Shown here in pieces: positions 1-7,210 of a stretch of DNA of 11,986 bases. The position numbers and the translations under genes are program-made. Below the pieces are notes generated by a model. The model worked only from the letters and a program-made list of their open reading frames with translations. It was not told the origin of the DNA and did no database searches. The stretch lies in assembly GCA_964520875.1 (NCBI GenBank), contig CAZFQJ010000045.1, forward strand, positions 1-11,986, given 5' to 3'. Source of the stretch: SIG673 sp964520875 (lineage in GTDB: Bacteria > Bacillota > Clostridia > Oscillospirales > CAG-272). Position 1 is the first letter of the stretch. Each line of letters begins with the position of its first letter.

Positions 1-432
1 AATTTGATAAGGCAATTTCAGAACGGCATATTCGGGCGTACTGTAAATAAACGCTCTGCCGAGCGAATATCCGACGACCATGATCACGGCGCCCAACGCA
101 ACACCTATCCCCGAAGATATCACGGGGTGTTTTTTCAAAACATAGTGCGAAAAGACGGAAATAACTATCGCCTGAACTCCATGTGTAACCAGCGAAACAA
201 ACATAGGCGTGGGATAAAAGAGCAGGTCGCCCAAAAACGCTCCCACTCCGCCTACCATGAACGCCGCAAACGGGTCTAACAAAATCGAAGCGGTACATAT
301 AACTATATCATTCATGTAAAGATGTCCGCCGGGCACGGGAACTCCGAACGAGCTCATAGCCACATTGAGAGCCATAAACATAGCCGTGGTACATAACCAT
401 AATGTCGTTCTTTTCTTCGTATTTTTTTGCAT
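1..432 (-). CDS. ECF-type vitamin transporter S-component, partial (C-terminus beyond left edge)
   Basis: The visible 144 residues form a hydrophobic membrane protein. A short basic N-terminus (MQKNTKKR) precedes a first membrane helix at about residues 10-28. The motif FGVPVPGGHLYMND follows at 29-42, then helices at about 43-60, 62-72, 80-97 and 105-125. The PGGHLY-ND and GGVGAFLGD motifs are, as I recall, typical of small ECF S-components, which bind a vitamin or precursor and dock onto a shared EcfA/EcfA'/EcfT energy module. S-components of this kind usually have about 165-190 residues, so a few dozen are probably missing past the edge. The start is the ATG at 432-430, preceded by AAGGAG about ten bases upstream; a nearer ATG at 439-437 is in another frame that soon stops. 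The gene is divergent from a MocR-type regulator, so a pyridoxine-type substrate is plausible but unproven. Confidence 0.82.
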   Translation of the reverse strand, partial: MQKNTKKRTTLWLCTTAMFMALNVAMSSFGVPVPGGHLYMNDIVICTASILLDPFAAFMVGGVGAFLGDLLFYPTPMFVSLVTHGVQAIVISVFSHYVLKKHPVISSGIGVALGAVIMVVGYSLGRAFIYSTPEYAVLKLPYQI

Positions 433-463
433 TTTTCATTTTCTCCTTGATTTTTTGTTGAGA

Positions 464-498
464 ATATTATATAATATCAACTGACGATATAAAATATC
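464..498. promoter_or_regulatory. Two AT-rich palindromes between divergent ECF S-component and MocR genes (candidate operators)
   Basis: The 93-base divergent region contains a perfect 14-bp palindrome, ATATTATATAATAT (464-477). Eight bases on is GATATAAAATATC (486-498), with perfect GATAT/ATATC arms around three bases. Both carry -10-like TATAAT/TATAAA cores. I could not pair these with a good -35 at 16-18 bp on either strand. A regulator bound here could control both genes. Assigning the sites to the neighbouring MocR protein is an inference from position only. Confidence 0.45.
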
Positions 499-525
499 CA
501 GAACGGAGAAAAATAATATAGCCAG

Positions 526-1623
526 ATGAATTACACGATAAAAAAGGAAGAACGCCCTATCTATTTGCAGATATACAGGCAAATAAGAGATGATATCATA
601 GCGGGAGCGTTCTCATATAACAGTAAGCTTCCTTCAAAAAGACTGCTTGCCGACGAAATCGGTATAAGCACGATAACGGTGGAACACGCATATTCTCTTT
701 TGTGCGACGAAGGATACGCCGAATCTCGTGAAAGAAGCGGATATTTTGTTATATTCAAACAAACGGATCGCTTCGCTTCCTCGGATACTCCGACGAGCTT
801 GTCGGTAAATCATAAGATCCCGACGTCGTTCTATCCGAATTTTTCTATCTCCGTTCTAAGTAAGACAATGAGAAAGGTTCTTTCCGATTATTATGACGTG
901 ATTCTGGAAAAATCCCCGAATACAGGTTGCCTTGAACTCAGAAACGCCATAAAGCGGTATCTTTTGCGTAATCGCGCGATGAACGTCGAAGTCGATCAGA
1001 TCGTCGTCGGATCGGGAGCGGAATATCTGTATACGCTTATAATCGAACTGCTCGGCAAAGACAAAATATTTGCCATTGAAGATCCGTCTTATGAAAAGCT
1101 TGAACAGATCTACCGCACCGCGGGAGTAAGATATGAATTATTGCCTTTGTTAAAAGACGGTATCGACGGTAAAGCGCTTTCAATGTCAAACGCCGACGTT
1201 CTGCATACCACACCATACCAAAGTTATCCGAGCGGTGTGACCGCTTCCGCTTCAAAACGGCACGAGTATATAAAGTGGGCGGAAAAAGGCAACTGCTTTA
1301 TCATAGAATCCGATTACGGCTCCGAATTTTCCGTATCCTCACAACCAATGGAAACCTTATTCAAGCTTTCCGATTCGGATAATGTAATCTATCTGAACAC
1401 TTTTTCAAAAACGATCTCATCTTCTATGCGTGTAGGATATATGGTCCTTCCCAAAAAGCTGATAAAGACTTTTGAAGAAAAGCTCGGATTTTATTCCTGT
1501 ACCGTTCCGACATTCGAACAGTATGTATTGACGGAAATATTAAACAGCGGCGATTTCGAAAGACATATCAATCGCGTCCGGAGAATGATAAGAAAAGAAT
1601 TACACAGTCATAACAATAAATAA
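526..1623 (+). CDS. MocR/PdxR-type GntR-family regulator with aminotransferase-like domain, C-terminally short
   Basis: Residues 1-75 are a GntR winged helix: PIYLQIYRQIRDDIIAG, then LPSKRLLADEIGISTITVEHAY, ending in a wing near SGYFVIF. After a linker, residues from about 105 match a fold-type I aminotransferase domain. TGCLELRNAI (133-142), IESDYGSEF with the PLP-pyridine Asp (D263), and NTFSKTISSSMRVGY with the Schiff-base Lys (K295) are all present. MocR proteins usually have 450-490 residues; this one stops at 365, soon after the FERHINRVRR helix. It therefore lacks the C-terminal subdomain that normally carries a substrate-carboxylate Arg. No remnant of the missing part lies in the 35 bases before the next gene. 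Family members sense PLP or PLP adducts and often control vitamin B6 or amine genes, so the divergent transporter is the obvious target. The start is weakly marked: GGAG is 17 bases upstream and a stop at 514-516 closes the frame, which suggests low expression. Confidence 0.85.
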   Translation: MNYTIKKEERPIYLQIYRQIRDDIIAGAFSYNSKLPSKRLLADEIGISTITVEHAYSLLCDEGYAESRERSGYFVIFKQTDRFASSDTPTSLSVNHKIPTSFYPNFSISVLSKTMRKVLSDYYDVILEKSPNTGCLELRNAIKRYLLRNRAMNVEVDQIVVGSGAEYLYTLIIELLGKDKIFAIEDPSYEKLEQIYRTAGVRYELLPLLKDGIDGKALSMSNADVLHTTPYQSYPSGVTASASKRHEYIKWAEKGNCFIIESDYGSEFSVSSQPMETLFKLSDSDNVIYLNTFSKTISSSMRVGYMVLPKKLIKTFEEKLGFYSCTVPTFEQYVLTEILNSGDFERHINRVRRMIRKELHSHNNK

Positions 1624-1658
1624 TAAAAAATGAAAAATTAAATACGGAGGTATATCCC

Positions 1659-3071
1659 ATGATCTTTCATCCGCAGAATACTATCAAAACAAACGGTAAA
1701 TTCACTTTTTCAAAAAATGTAAGCGCGCTTGCACATTCTTGCCTAAACAAGGATATCATAAAAGAATTCTGGCGCAATTTCACCTTTCAATGCTTCGAAT
1801 TAAATATCGCAGAGAGCGACGAATTTATTTTCTCGATCGGAAACACAAAACCATTGCCGCTTGACGACTTCGATTACAGTATCAATATAGAGACCGACGG
1901 GATCTGCGTACATGCGGAAAACGAGAAGGATCTCATTCGCGGCTTCATGACCTTGCTTGACTGCTTCAGAGCTACCGATCGCGGCGAAGCGCTCGTGATC
2001 GAAGCGGATTGCCAAAAGATCAAGGATAAGCCGACTATCCGAAACAGAATGGTGCATTTCTGCGTTTTCCCCGAAACGGAGCTATGGGAGCTTCAAAGGT
2101 TCGTAAGAGCTTGCGGCGCTTTGAAATACACGCATGTGGTCTTGGAATTTTGGGGCACGCTCAAATACGACTGTTTAAGCGAGCTTGCTTGGCAGAACGC
2201 CTATACAAAAGATCAGATCAGACCCATAATCCGAGAAGCAAACGACCTCGGACTTGAAATCATACCGATGTTTAACCATTGGGGACATGCCTCGGCAGGA
2301 CGCGTCATGCACGGAAAGCACGTCGTTCTCGACCAAAATCCCTCTCTTCAGACTTATTTCAGCGAGGACGGCTGGTGTTGGGATATAAAAAAGCCGAAGG
2401 TCAGAGAGCTCATGCGTAAAATACGTAACGAGCTCACGGAGCTTTGCGGAAACGGCGAATATTTCCATATAGGGTGCGACGAGGCGTATAACTTCGAATT
2501 TACAAAAGAAAACCTAGATCTGATCTGCGACTACATAAACGATATCGGTAACGAGATGCTTTCGGAAAACAGACGAGTGATCGCATGGGGCGATATGTTC
2601 CTTTACAAGCATTCGCACTACAATCCGAACAACGAATATACGGCAAACGCGCCGTCCGCCGAAGCGGAAGCCTATTTTCTGAAGCGTCTTTCCCGTGACA
2701 TAGTTATTGCGGATTGGCAATACGACGCCCCCGAATTTCCCGTGGAAACGCCGTCGGTATTTCAAAAAGCCGGCTTTGACACCCTGCTCTGCCCGTGGGA
2801 TCGCTCAGCTGAAAAATTAAATTCATGTATAAAAACGGTCAAGGCGCTCGCTCTGACGGGTCTGCTTCATACGACCTGGCACACATTGTCCTGCGGATTT
2901 CCCTATGTGACCGCGGCAGCCGTAGCTTGCTTTGAGGATATCGGAGATCAAGCCGATGAATGGTTAAATATAAGAACCCGTTCCGCCGCGCTTCTTCGAA
3001 AGGTCATGCCGATAAACGGCGATTATGAAAAAGCCGGTTGGAGCAAGGTCCAGATACAGAGCATATGTTGA
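1659..3071 (+). CDS. GH20-family beta-N-acetylhexosaminidase-like protein, cytoplasmic
   Basis: This 470-residue protein has a GH20 layout: an N-terminal alpha/beta domain (about 1-115, with the typical YSINIETDGICVHAENEKDLIRG-like segment, 73-95) and a TIM barrel from about 125. Barrel signatures are FNHWGH at 205-210, the acid pair in FHIGCDEA (D274, E275), an IAWGDM strand at 308-313 and ADWQYD near 351-356. GH20 enzymes remove terminal GlcNAc or GalNAc by substrate-assisted catalysis, the Asp orienting the acetamido group and the Glu acting as acid/base. The usual HIGGDE has Cys in place of the second Gly here. There is no signal peptide, so imported glycan fragments or recycled wall sugars are likelier substrates than extracellular polymers. 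The start is well supported by GGAGG eight bases before the ATG. The gene begins 35 bases after the regulator with no terminator between, so co-transcription is likely. Confidence 0.85.
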   Translation: MIFHPQNTIKTNGKFTFSKNVSALAHSCLNKDIIKEFWRNFTFQCFELNIAESDEFIFSIGNTKPLPLDDFDYSINIETDGICVHAENEKDLIRGFMTLLDCFRATDRGEALVIEADCQKIKDKPTIRNRMVHFCVFPETELWELQRFVRACGALKYTHVVLEFWGTLKYDCLSELAWQNAYTKDQIRPIIREANDLGLEIIPMFNHWGHASAGRVMHGKHVVLDQNPSLQTYFSEDGWCWDIKKPKVRELMRKIRNELTELCGNGEYFHIGCDEAYNFEFTKENLDLICDYINDIGNEMLSENRRVIAWGDMFLYKHSHYNPNNEYTANAPSAEAEAYFLKRLSRDIVIADWQYDAPEFPVETPSVFQKAGFDTLLCPWDRSAEKLNSCIKTVKALALTGLLHTTWHTLSCGFPYVTAAAVACFEDIGDQADEWLNIRTRSAALLRKVMPINGDYEKAGWSKVQIQSIC

Positions 3072-3090
3072 TCAGGCAAAAGCCCGCTTG

Positions 3091-3119
3091 TTGACAAAGG
3101 AAATACATTTTGATATAAT
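3091..3119 (+). promoter_or_regulatory. Perfect consensus housekeeping promoter upstream of the 693-residue gene
   Basis: TTGACA at 3091-3096 and TATAAT at 3114-3119 are both perfect, separated by exactly 17 bp, and a TG at 3111-3112 makes an extended -10. Transcription would begin near 3126, giving a leader of about 45 bases before the gene at 3171, with AAGGGTG as its ribosome binding site. The promoter starts 20 bases after the GH20 stop codon, so the downstream genes can be expressed independently and strongly. Confidence 0.88.
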
Positions 3120-3170
3120 GAGGACGCAGGACACCGAAAACATCAAAGCATACGAAAAGGGTGATAAAAA

Positions 3171-5252
3171 ATGAACTACTCGTTACCTAACGTAGGAAAA
3201 GACGCGATCGAATTATCGCATTTTCCGACAAAGCATCAGGCATTCATTTTCAGGGCTTATGAATACGTTCCCGCGGAAAAGATAGCCGAGGTATTAAAAA
3301 CAAGTCCGGAAAACGTAAGACGGGCGGCATTCGACCTGGGACTTCCGAACTATGACCCGAGCGATATATGGCTGAAAAAGGGATATATCACCGTAATCCG
3401 CAGAATGTGGCACATTCTCCCTTACGATCAACTGCTTGAGCTGCTCGCCACCGACGAGCAGTCGCTTGCACGTATCATGCGCGAAGAGGATTTTCTCGAT
3501 ATTAAATTATCCGATAAGCCTCGGTGCGAGCGCGTCGTATGGCGCGATCTGACCGAAGAAGAAGCGAAAAAGACCGAAAAGATCAAGAAAATAATGAAAA
3601 ATCTCGATCTTTCGGGAAAACCTCCGTTTGAGTTCGAATATAACGTGCCTCGGTTGCGTTTTGAAGGCAAGGAACGGTTTTCAACACGTATGATCTACGC
3701 GTTTTCGGGACTTTACCAACACGCTTTCGACATGGAGAGCGAGGAGTTTTTACCCGACGAGCAGCTACAAGCGTACCGTGAGCTCGGTATCAACGGCATC
3801 TGGACGCAGGGCGTGCTTTCACGCCTCGCTCCGTTCCCTTTCGACCCGACAGTCTCGGAGGGATACGAAAAGCGCGTAAAGAGAATGCGTGCAATGTCGG
3901 AGCGGTTGGCTCGCTACGGCATCAAGCTTTATCTTTACTTAAACGAGCCTCGCTCAATGCCGCTCTCCTTTTTCGAAAGATATCCCGAGCTTCGCGGACA
4001 CGTAAAAGGCTCGGACGCTTCCCTATGTACCTCGGCGCCTCGGGTGCGGGAGTATCTTGCAAGCGCCGTAGAAAGCATATGCCGTGCGGTTCCTATGATA
4101 GGCGGATTTTTCACCATAACAAGATCGGAAAATCAAACGAACTGCTATTCTCATTCCGGATACTTAGGAGCACCCTGCAATTGCCCGACATGCAAAAACA
4201 GATCGGCAGGCGAGGTCATCGCGGACGCGATCGACTGCATGCTCAAAGGAGCGCGCAGGGTGAGCGACGACATAAAGGTGTTCGCATGGAGCTGGGGCTG
4301 GGGTGACGATAGCGAAAGCGTGATCTCTCACTTGCCAAGCGACGTCATACTATTATCGCAGAGCGAACTGTATATGCCGTTCGATATCGGCGGAGTAAAG
4401 GGCAAGGTAGTGGATTATTCCATGAGTATCGCGGGTCCCGGAGAGCATGCAAAGAAGGAATGGAAGCTTGCTAAGGAGCGCGGACTTGAGATCGGCGCAA
4501 AAGTCCAAATAAATACCACGTGGGAAGCGTCCACGGTTCCCGCCATACCCGTGTCTCCGTCGGTAGAAGAGCATATTCGAAAATTACAAGACGAAGGAAT
4601 AAAGCATCTCTTACTCAGCTGGACGCTCGGCGGATATCCCGGTCATAACATCGCGGCAGCCGCAAGATATTTTTACGAAAAATGCGAAATATCGGATAAT
4701 GACGCGGCTTTGTGCGAAGCGGAAAAACAGTTCGTCAAAGCATTTAAAGAATTCCCGTTCCATATCGGAGTCTTATACCAAGGTCCGCAAAACGCGGGAC
4801 CGTCCAATCTTTTGTTCGAAGAGCCTACGGGATATAAAGCGACAATGACATGCTTTGCATACGACGATACGGATAGCTGGCGCAGTATATATCCGTCCTA
4901 TATCTTCGAAGATCAGCTCGAAAAGCTCTGTCAAAGCTGGGAGAGCGGTCTGAAAATGCTCCCGAAAAACGACGAGAGCGAAACGGCGATCATGGCAGAA
5001 GCGGCGTATTGTTTATTTAAGTCCTCTTTAAATCAATTCCGTTTTGTCCGCGCAAGAAACGAAAAGCGTTTTGCGGACGCCGTTACGGAAGCGAAAAACG
5101 AGCTTGACACAGCTGAGCAGATGCTCATTTTAATGAATAAAAACGCGGCTATCGGATACGAAGCGGCAAACCACTATTATTTTTCAAAAGGTCAGATAGC
5201 GGAAAAGATACTTAATTGCCACCATATAATAGACGTCTTTTCCGAAAAATAA
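3171..5252 (+). CDS. Putative TIM-barrel glycosidase-like protein with duplicated N-terminal helical module; family not identified
   Basis: I cannot assign this 693-residue protein to a named family. Two similar helical units open it, about residues 24-59 (FIFRAYEYVPAEKIAEVLKT, then ENVRRAAFDLGLP) and about 73-110 (TVIRRMWHILPYDQLLELLA, then QSLARIMREEDFL), each resembling a helix-turn-helix. From about 165 the pattern of strands and helices suggests a TIM barrel: ELGINGIWTQGVLSRL, RYGIKLYLYLNEPRSMP (249-265), then GGFFTITRSENQTNCYSH (311-328). A Cys-rich C-N-C-P-T-C cluster (336-341) comes next, followed by FAWSWGWGDD (371-380) and LSWTLGGYPGHN (482-493). Acidic residues such as E259, E320, E399 and E452 are candidates for catalysis. 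The C-terminal 190 residues look helical. There is no signal peptide. The GH20 neighbour supports a carbohydrate role, but substrate and activity are unknown. The start is supported by AAGGGTG seven bases upstream. Confidence 0.75.
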   Translation: MNYSLPNVGKDAIELSHFPTKHQAFIFRAYEYVPAEKIAEVLKTSPENVRRAAFDLGLPNYDPSDIWLKKGYITVIRRMWHILPYDQLLELLATDEQSLARIMREEDFLDIKLSDKPRCERVVWRDLTEEEAKKTEKIKKIMKNLDLSGKPPFEFEYNVPRLRFEGKERFSTRMIYAFSGLYQHAFDMESEEFLPDEQLQAYRELGINGIWTQGVLSRLAPFPFDPTVSEGYEKRVKRMRAMSERLARYGIKLYLYLNEPRSMPLSFFERYPELRGHVKGSDASLCTSAPRVREYLASAVESICRAVPMIGGFFTITRSENQTNCYSHSGYLGAPCNCPTCKNRSAGEVIADAIDCMLKGARRVSDDIKVFAWSWGWGDDSESVISHLPSDVILLSQSELYMPFDIGGVKGKVVDYSMSIAGPGEHAKKEWKLAKERGLEIGAKVQINTTWEASTVPAIPVSPSVEEHIRKLQDEGIKHLLLSWTLGGYPGHNIAAAARYFYEKCEISDNDAALCEAEKQFVKAFKEFPFHIGVLYQGPQNAGPSNLLFEEPTGYKATMTCFAYDDTDSWRSIYPSYIFEDQLEKLCQSWESGLKMLPKNDESETAIMAEAAYCLFKSSLNQFRFVRARNEKRFADAVTEAKNELDTAEQMLILMNKNAAIGYEAANHYYFSKGQIAEKILNCHHIIDVFSEK

Positions 5253-5284
5253 AAAACCGTATCTGTAAAGATAAGGAGAACGCT

Positions 5285-6040
5285 ATGGATATGTTTTTAA
5301 CGCTTGCTTTTCTGTTTTTCATCGGTTCCGTCATCGGCTGGGTGCTCGAACTGTTTTTCCGCAGATTCTTTTCGCCCGCAAAACACGAAAAAAAGTGGAT
5401 AAATCCCGGATTTTGCACGGGACCGTATCTTCCTATATACGGCTTCGGACTGTGTATCTTATATCTGATAGCCTCAATTGAGGATAAAACGTCTCTCGTC
5501 ATAGAAAACGATATCCTAAACAAGGTAATACTCTTTCTTTTCATGGCGTTCTGCATGACCCTAATAGAATATATCGCCGGAATACTTGCCCTAAAGATAG
5601 TAAAGGTAAGGCTCTGGGACTATCGCAACGAATGGGGAAACATACAAGGTATAATCTGCCCGAAATTCTCGTTTTTCTGGGCTGTTCTGGGCGCCGTGTA
5701 TTATTTTCTCATACACCCGTATATACTTACCTCGCTCGATTGGCTATCCGACAATCTTGCGTTCTCGTTCTTTATCGGTCTGTTTTTCGGAATATTGATC
5801 ATAGACGCGGCACATTCGGTAAGCCTCGTTTCTAAGATCAAAAAATTCGCGGAAGAGAACGATATCGTTGTAAGATACGAAGCTCTCAAAGCGCACATAC
5901 GCAGTAAAAGCGATAAGGCGCGGACCAAATATCGATTCTTTGACCCTTTCGGCTCTAACAAGCCTCTGCGCGAGCATCTACAGGAATTTTTAAAAACGCG
6001 CAAAGAAAAGCGCAAAAGCAAAGAGAGTAAAGAGAATTAA
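5285..6040 (+). CDS. PF06541-type (putative ABC-transporter type IV) integral membrane protein
   Basis: This is a 251-residue polytopic protein with membrane segments at about 4-24, 48-66, 80-107, 128-147 and 158-182, and a highly basic C-terminal tail rich in Lys and Arg. The motifs GWVLE (18-22), NPGFCTGPYLPIYGFG (40-55) and VRLWDY followed by WGNIQGIICPKFSFFW (108-132) are those I associate with PF06541. That family is widespread in Firmicutes and labelled a putative ABC permease without proven function. I chose the ATG at 5285 because AAGGAG sits six bases upstream. An in-frame ATG at 5216 would overlap the preceding gene and put a charged extension before the first helix. It lies 33 bases after the 693-residue gene with no terminator between, so it is probably the last gene of that unit. 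Confidence 0.85.
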   Translation: MDMFLTLAFLFFIGSVIGWVLELFFRRFFSPAKHEKKWINPGFCTGPYLPIYGFGLCILYLIASIEDKTSLVIENDILNKVILFLFMAFCMTLIEYIAGILALKIVKVRLWDYRNEWGNIQGIICPKFSFFWAVLGAVYYFLIHPYILTSLDWLSDNLAFSFFIGLFFGILIIDAAHSVSLVSKIKKFAEENDIVVRYEALKAHIRSKSDKARTKYRFFDPFGSNKPLREHLQEFLKTRKEKRKSKESKEN

Positions 6041-6049
6041 AATAAAATG

Positions 6050-6088
6050 TTCCCCTATGCTCGGCTTTTTATGCCGAGCATAGGGGAA
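6050..6088. terminator. Bidirectional intrinsic terminator between convergent genes
   Basis: A perfect 16-bp stem, TTCCCCTATGCTCGGC pairing with GCCGAGCATAGGGGAA, encloses a 7-base loop (TTTTTAT). It is flanked by TTTATTA on the plus strand and CATTTTATTTTAA on the minus strand. It lies 9 bases after the plus-strand stop at 6040 and 4 bases past the end of the minus-strand gene that stops at 6093. It therefore serves both transcripts. Confidence 0.92.
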
Positions 6089-6092
6089 TTTA

Positions 6093-7070
6093 TTACTTTA
6101 CGATCAAAACGACCTTACCTATATTTTCTCCGCGATACAATACCTGTTGCGCGTCGTCGGCTCGTTCTATCGGGAAGGTCTTATATATCTTTACCTTTAT
6201 CTCCCCGCTTTCGAATTTGCTCCACGTCTTTTTGACGAGCTCGTTCAAAAGCTCCCCTTTTTCCTTTGGAGTTTTACTGCGGAGCGTGCTGCCTATTATG
6301 CGGATATTCTTGACGTAGATGTTTTTGAAATCGACCGACGATATATCTCCGGCAAGCGTTGCGATCTGGATCCAGCGGCAACCTCTCGCCACGTATGGCA
6401 GACACCTTCCGAGCGCCTCTCCTCCGAGACAATCGATCGCGATATTTACGGGCGTTCCGTTTTTCTCTTCTTCCTTTAAGACCTCGGCTATATCCTCTTT
6501 TGTCGTATCGACTACTCTGTCCGCGTGCAGATATTCGACCTCTTTTACCTTATCCGCACCGAGCACGGTCGTTATCACGCGCAGTCCGAATGCCTTCGCC
6601 ATGGGAATAACGGCGCTCGCAAGTCCGCTCGCCCCGGCGTTCATCAACAGCGTTTCTCCTTTTTGTGCTTGACCGACGAAGAACAGATTAAGGTACGCCG
6701 TCATATATACCTCGGGGATCGCCGCAGCCTCTGTATACGAAAGCCCCTTCGGAACAGGCATTACCATTTCCGCCGGAACGGTAACGTATTCGGCATATCC
6801 GCCTCCTCCGAGAAGCGCGCATACCTTGTCTCCGACCTTCCACGTATTCACGTCCTCGGCTACCTCGGTGATAACGCCCGAGACCTCGAGCCCGGGCCAC
6901 TCGGGACAGCCGGGGGGCGGCGGATAGCTTCCCTCTCTTTGCAGCAGATCCGCGCGGTTGAGCGCCGCCGCGTGTACTTCTATCTTGACCTCGCCCGATT
7001 TTACTTCCGGCTCGGGCACGTCCGTATAATGTAAGCTTTTATCCTTCTTTTCTATTACGATAGCCTTCAT
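6093..7070 (-). CDS. Zinc-independent MDR family NAD(P)H:quinone oxidoreductase (PIG3/QOR-like)
   Basis: This 325-residue protein has the full length and order of the zinc-free medium-chain dehydrogenase/reductases. The GroES-like N-terminal domain carries AAALNRADLLQREGSYPPPP (35-53), a hallmark of the PIG3 subgroup, and WPGLEVSGVI (58-67). The Rossmann domain follows, with NAGASGLASA (144-153) as the nucleotide-binding loop and the helix PMAKAFGLRVI (156-166). The C-terminal IGKVVLIVK closes the fold. Relatives reduce quinones or other enones with NADPH in the cytoplasm; the actual acceptor here is unknown. The start is the ATG at 7070-7068 with GGAGG nine bases upstream. It is the last gene of the minus-strand cluster, and a candidate promoter lies at the end of the gene before it. 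Confidence 0.88.
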   Translation of the reverse strand: MKAIVIEKKDKSLHYTDVPEPEVKSGEVKIEVHAAALNRADLLQREGSYPPPPGCPEWPGLEVSGVITEVAEDVNTWKVGDKVCALLGGGGYAEYVTVPAEMVMPVPKGLSYTEAAAIPEVYMTAYLNLFFVGQAQKGETLLMNAGASGLASAVIPMAKAFGLRVITTVLGADKVKEVEYLHADRVVDTTKEDIAEVLKEEEKNGTPVNIAIDCLGGEALGRCLPYVARGCRWIQIATLAGDISSVDFKNIYVKNIRIIGSTLRSKTPKEKGELLNELVKKTWSKFESGEIKVKIYKTFPIERADDAQQVLYRGENIGKVVLIVK

Positions 7071-7112
7071 ACTACCATTCCTCCGTTATTCCGTAAACAC
7101 TCAATTTACTGC

Positions 7113-7152
7113 GGCGGGAGCAAGCCCCATGTATGGGAGCAAGCCCCCCGCC
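7113..7152. repeat. GC-rich element with two tandem GGGAGCAAGCCCC copies inside a GGCGGG/CCCGCC inverted repeat
   Basis: GGGAGCAAGCCCC occurs at 7116-7128 and again at 7135-7147, a 19-bp period with ATGTAT between copies. Each copy can form a small GGG/CCC hairpin. The whole is bracketed by GGCGGG (7113-7118) and CCCGCC (7147-7152). It falls in the leader of the quinone oxidoreductase gene, read there as GGGGCTTGCTCCC twice. It resembles a dispersed intergenic repeat or structured leader; its GC content contrasts sharply with the AT-rich flanks. Confidence 0.6.
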
Positions 7153-7180
7153 ATACGTTTTTTCATTATTCGACTTTACA

Positions 7181-7210
7181 ATTATATATTGTTACATAAA
7201 GCTTTTACAA
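7181..7210 (-). promoter_or_regulatory. Candidate promoter for the quinone oxidoreductase gene
   Basis: On the minus strand TTGTAA (7210-7205) and a perfect TATAAT (7186-7181) are 18 bp apart. The -35 lies inside the last codons of the hydrolase gene. Transcription from about 7175 would place the GC-rich repeat at 7113-7152 in the mRNA leader. Read-through from the upstream gene is also possible, as no clear terminator separates them. Confidence 0.42.

Noticed and set aside
4..279. Plus-strand open frame at the left edge
   Set aside because: Its product is basic and low in recognisable structure, and it is antisense to a clear membrane protein with S-component motifs.
458..493. Promoter TTGAGA (458-463) with TATAAA (488-493) for the MocR gene
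   Set aside because: The 24-bp spacer is too long for the housekeeping sigma factor, and the nearer TATAAT gives only a 6-bp spacer.
5216..5284. Longer start for the PF06541 membrane protein at 5216
   Set aside because: It would overlap the end of the 693-residue gene and adds a charged segment before the first membrane helix. AAGGAG six bases before the ATG at 5285 is a much better start.
7113..7152. CRISPR array or terminator at the tandem repeat
   Set aside because: Only two short copies with a 6-base gap exist, so it is not a CRISPR. The T-run follows on the plus strand, opposite to both flanking genes, so it is not an obvious terminator for them.
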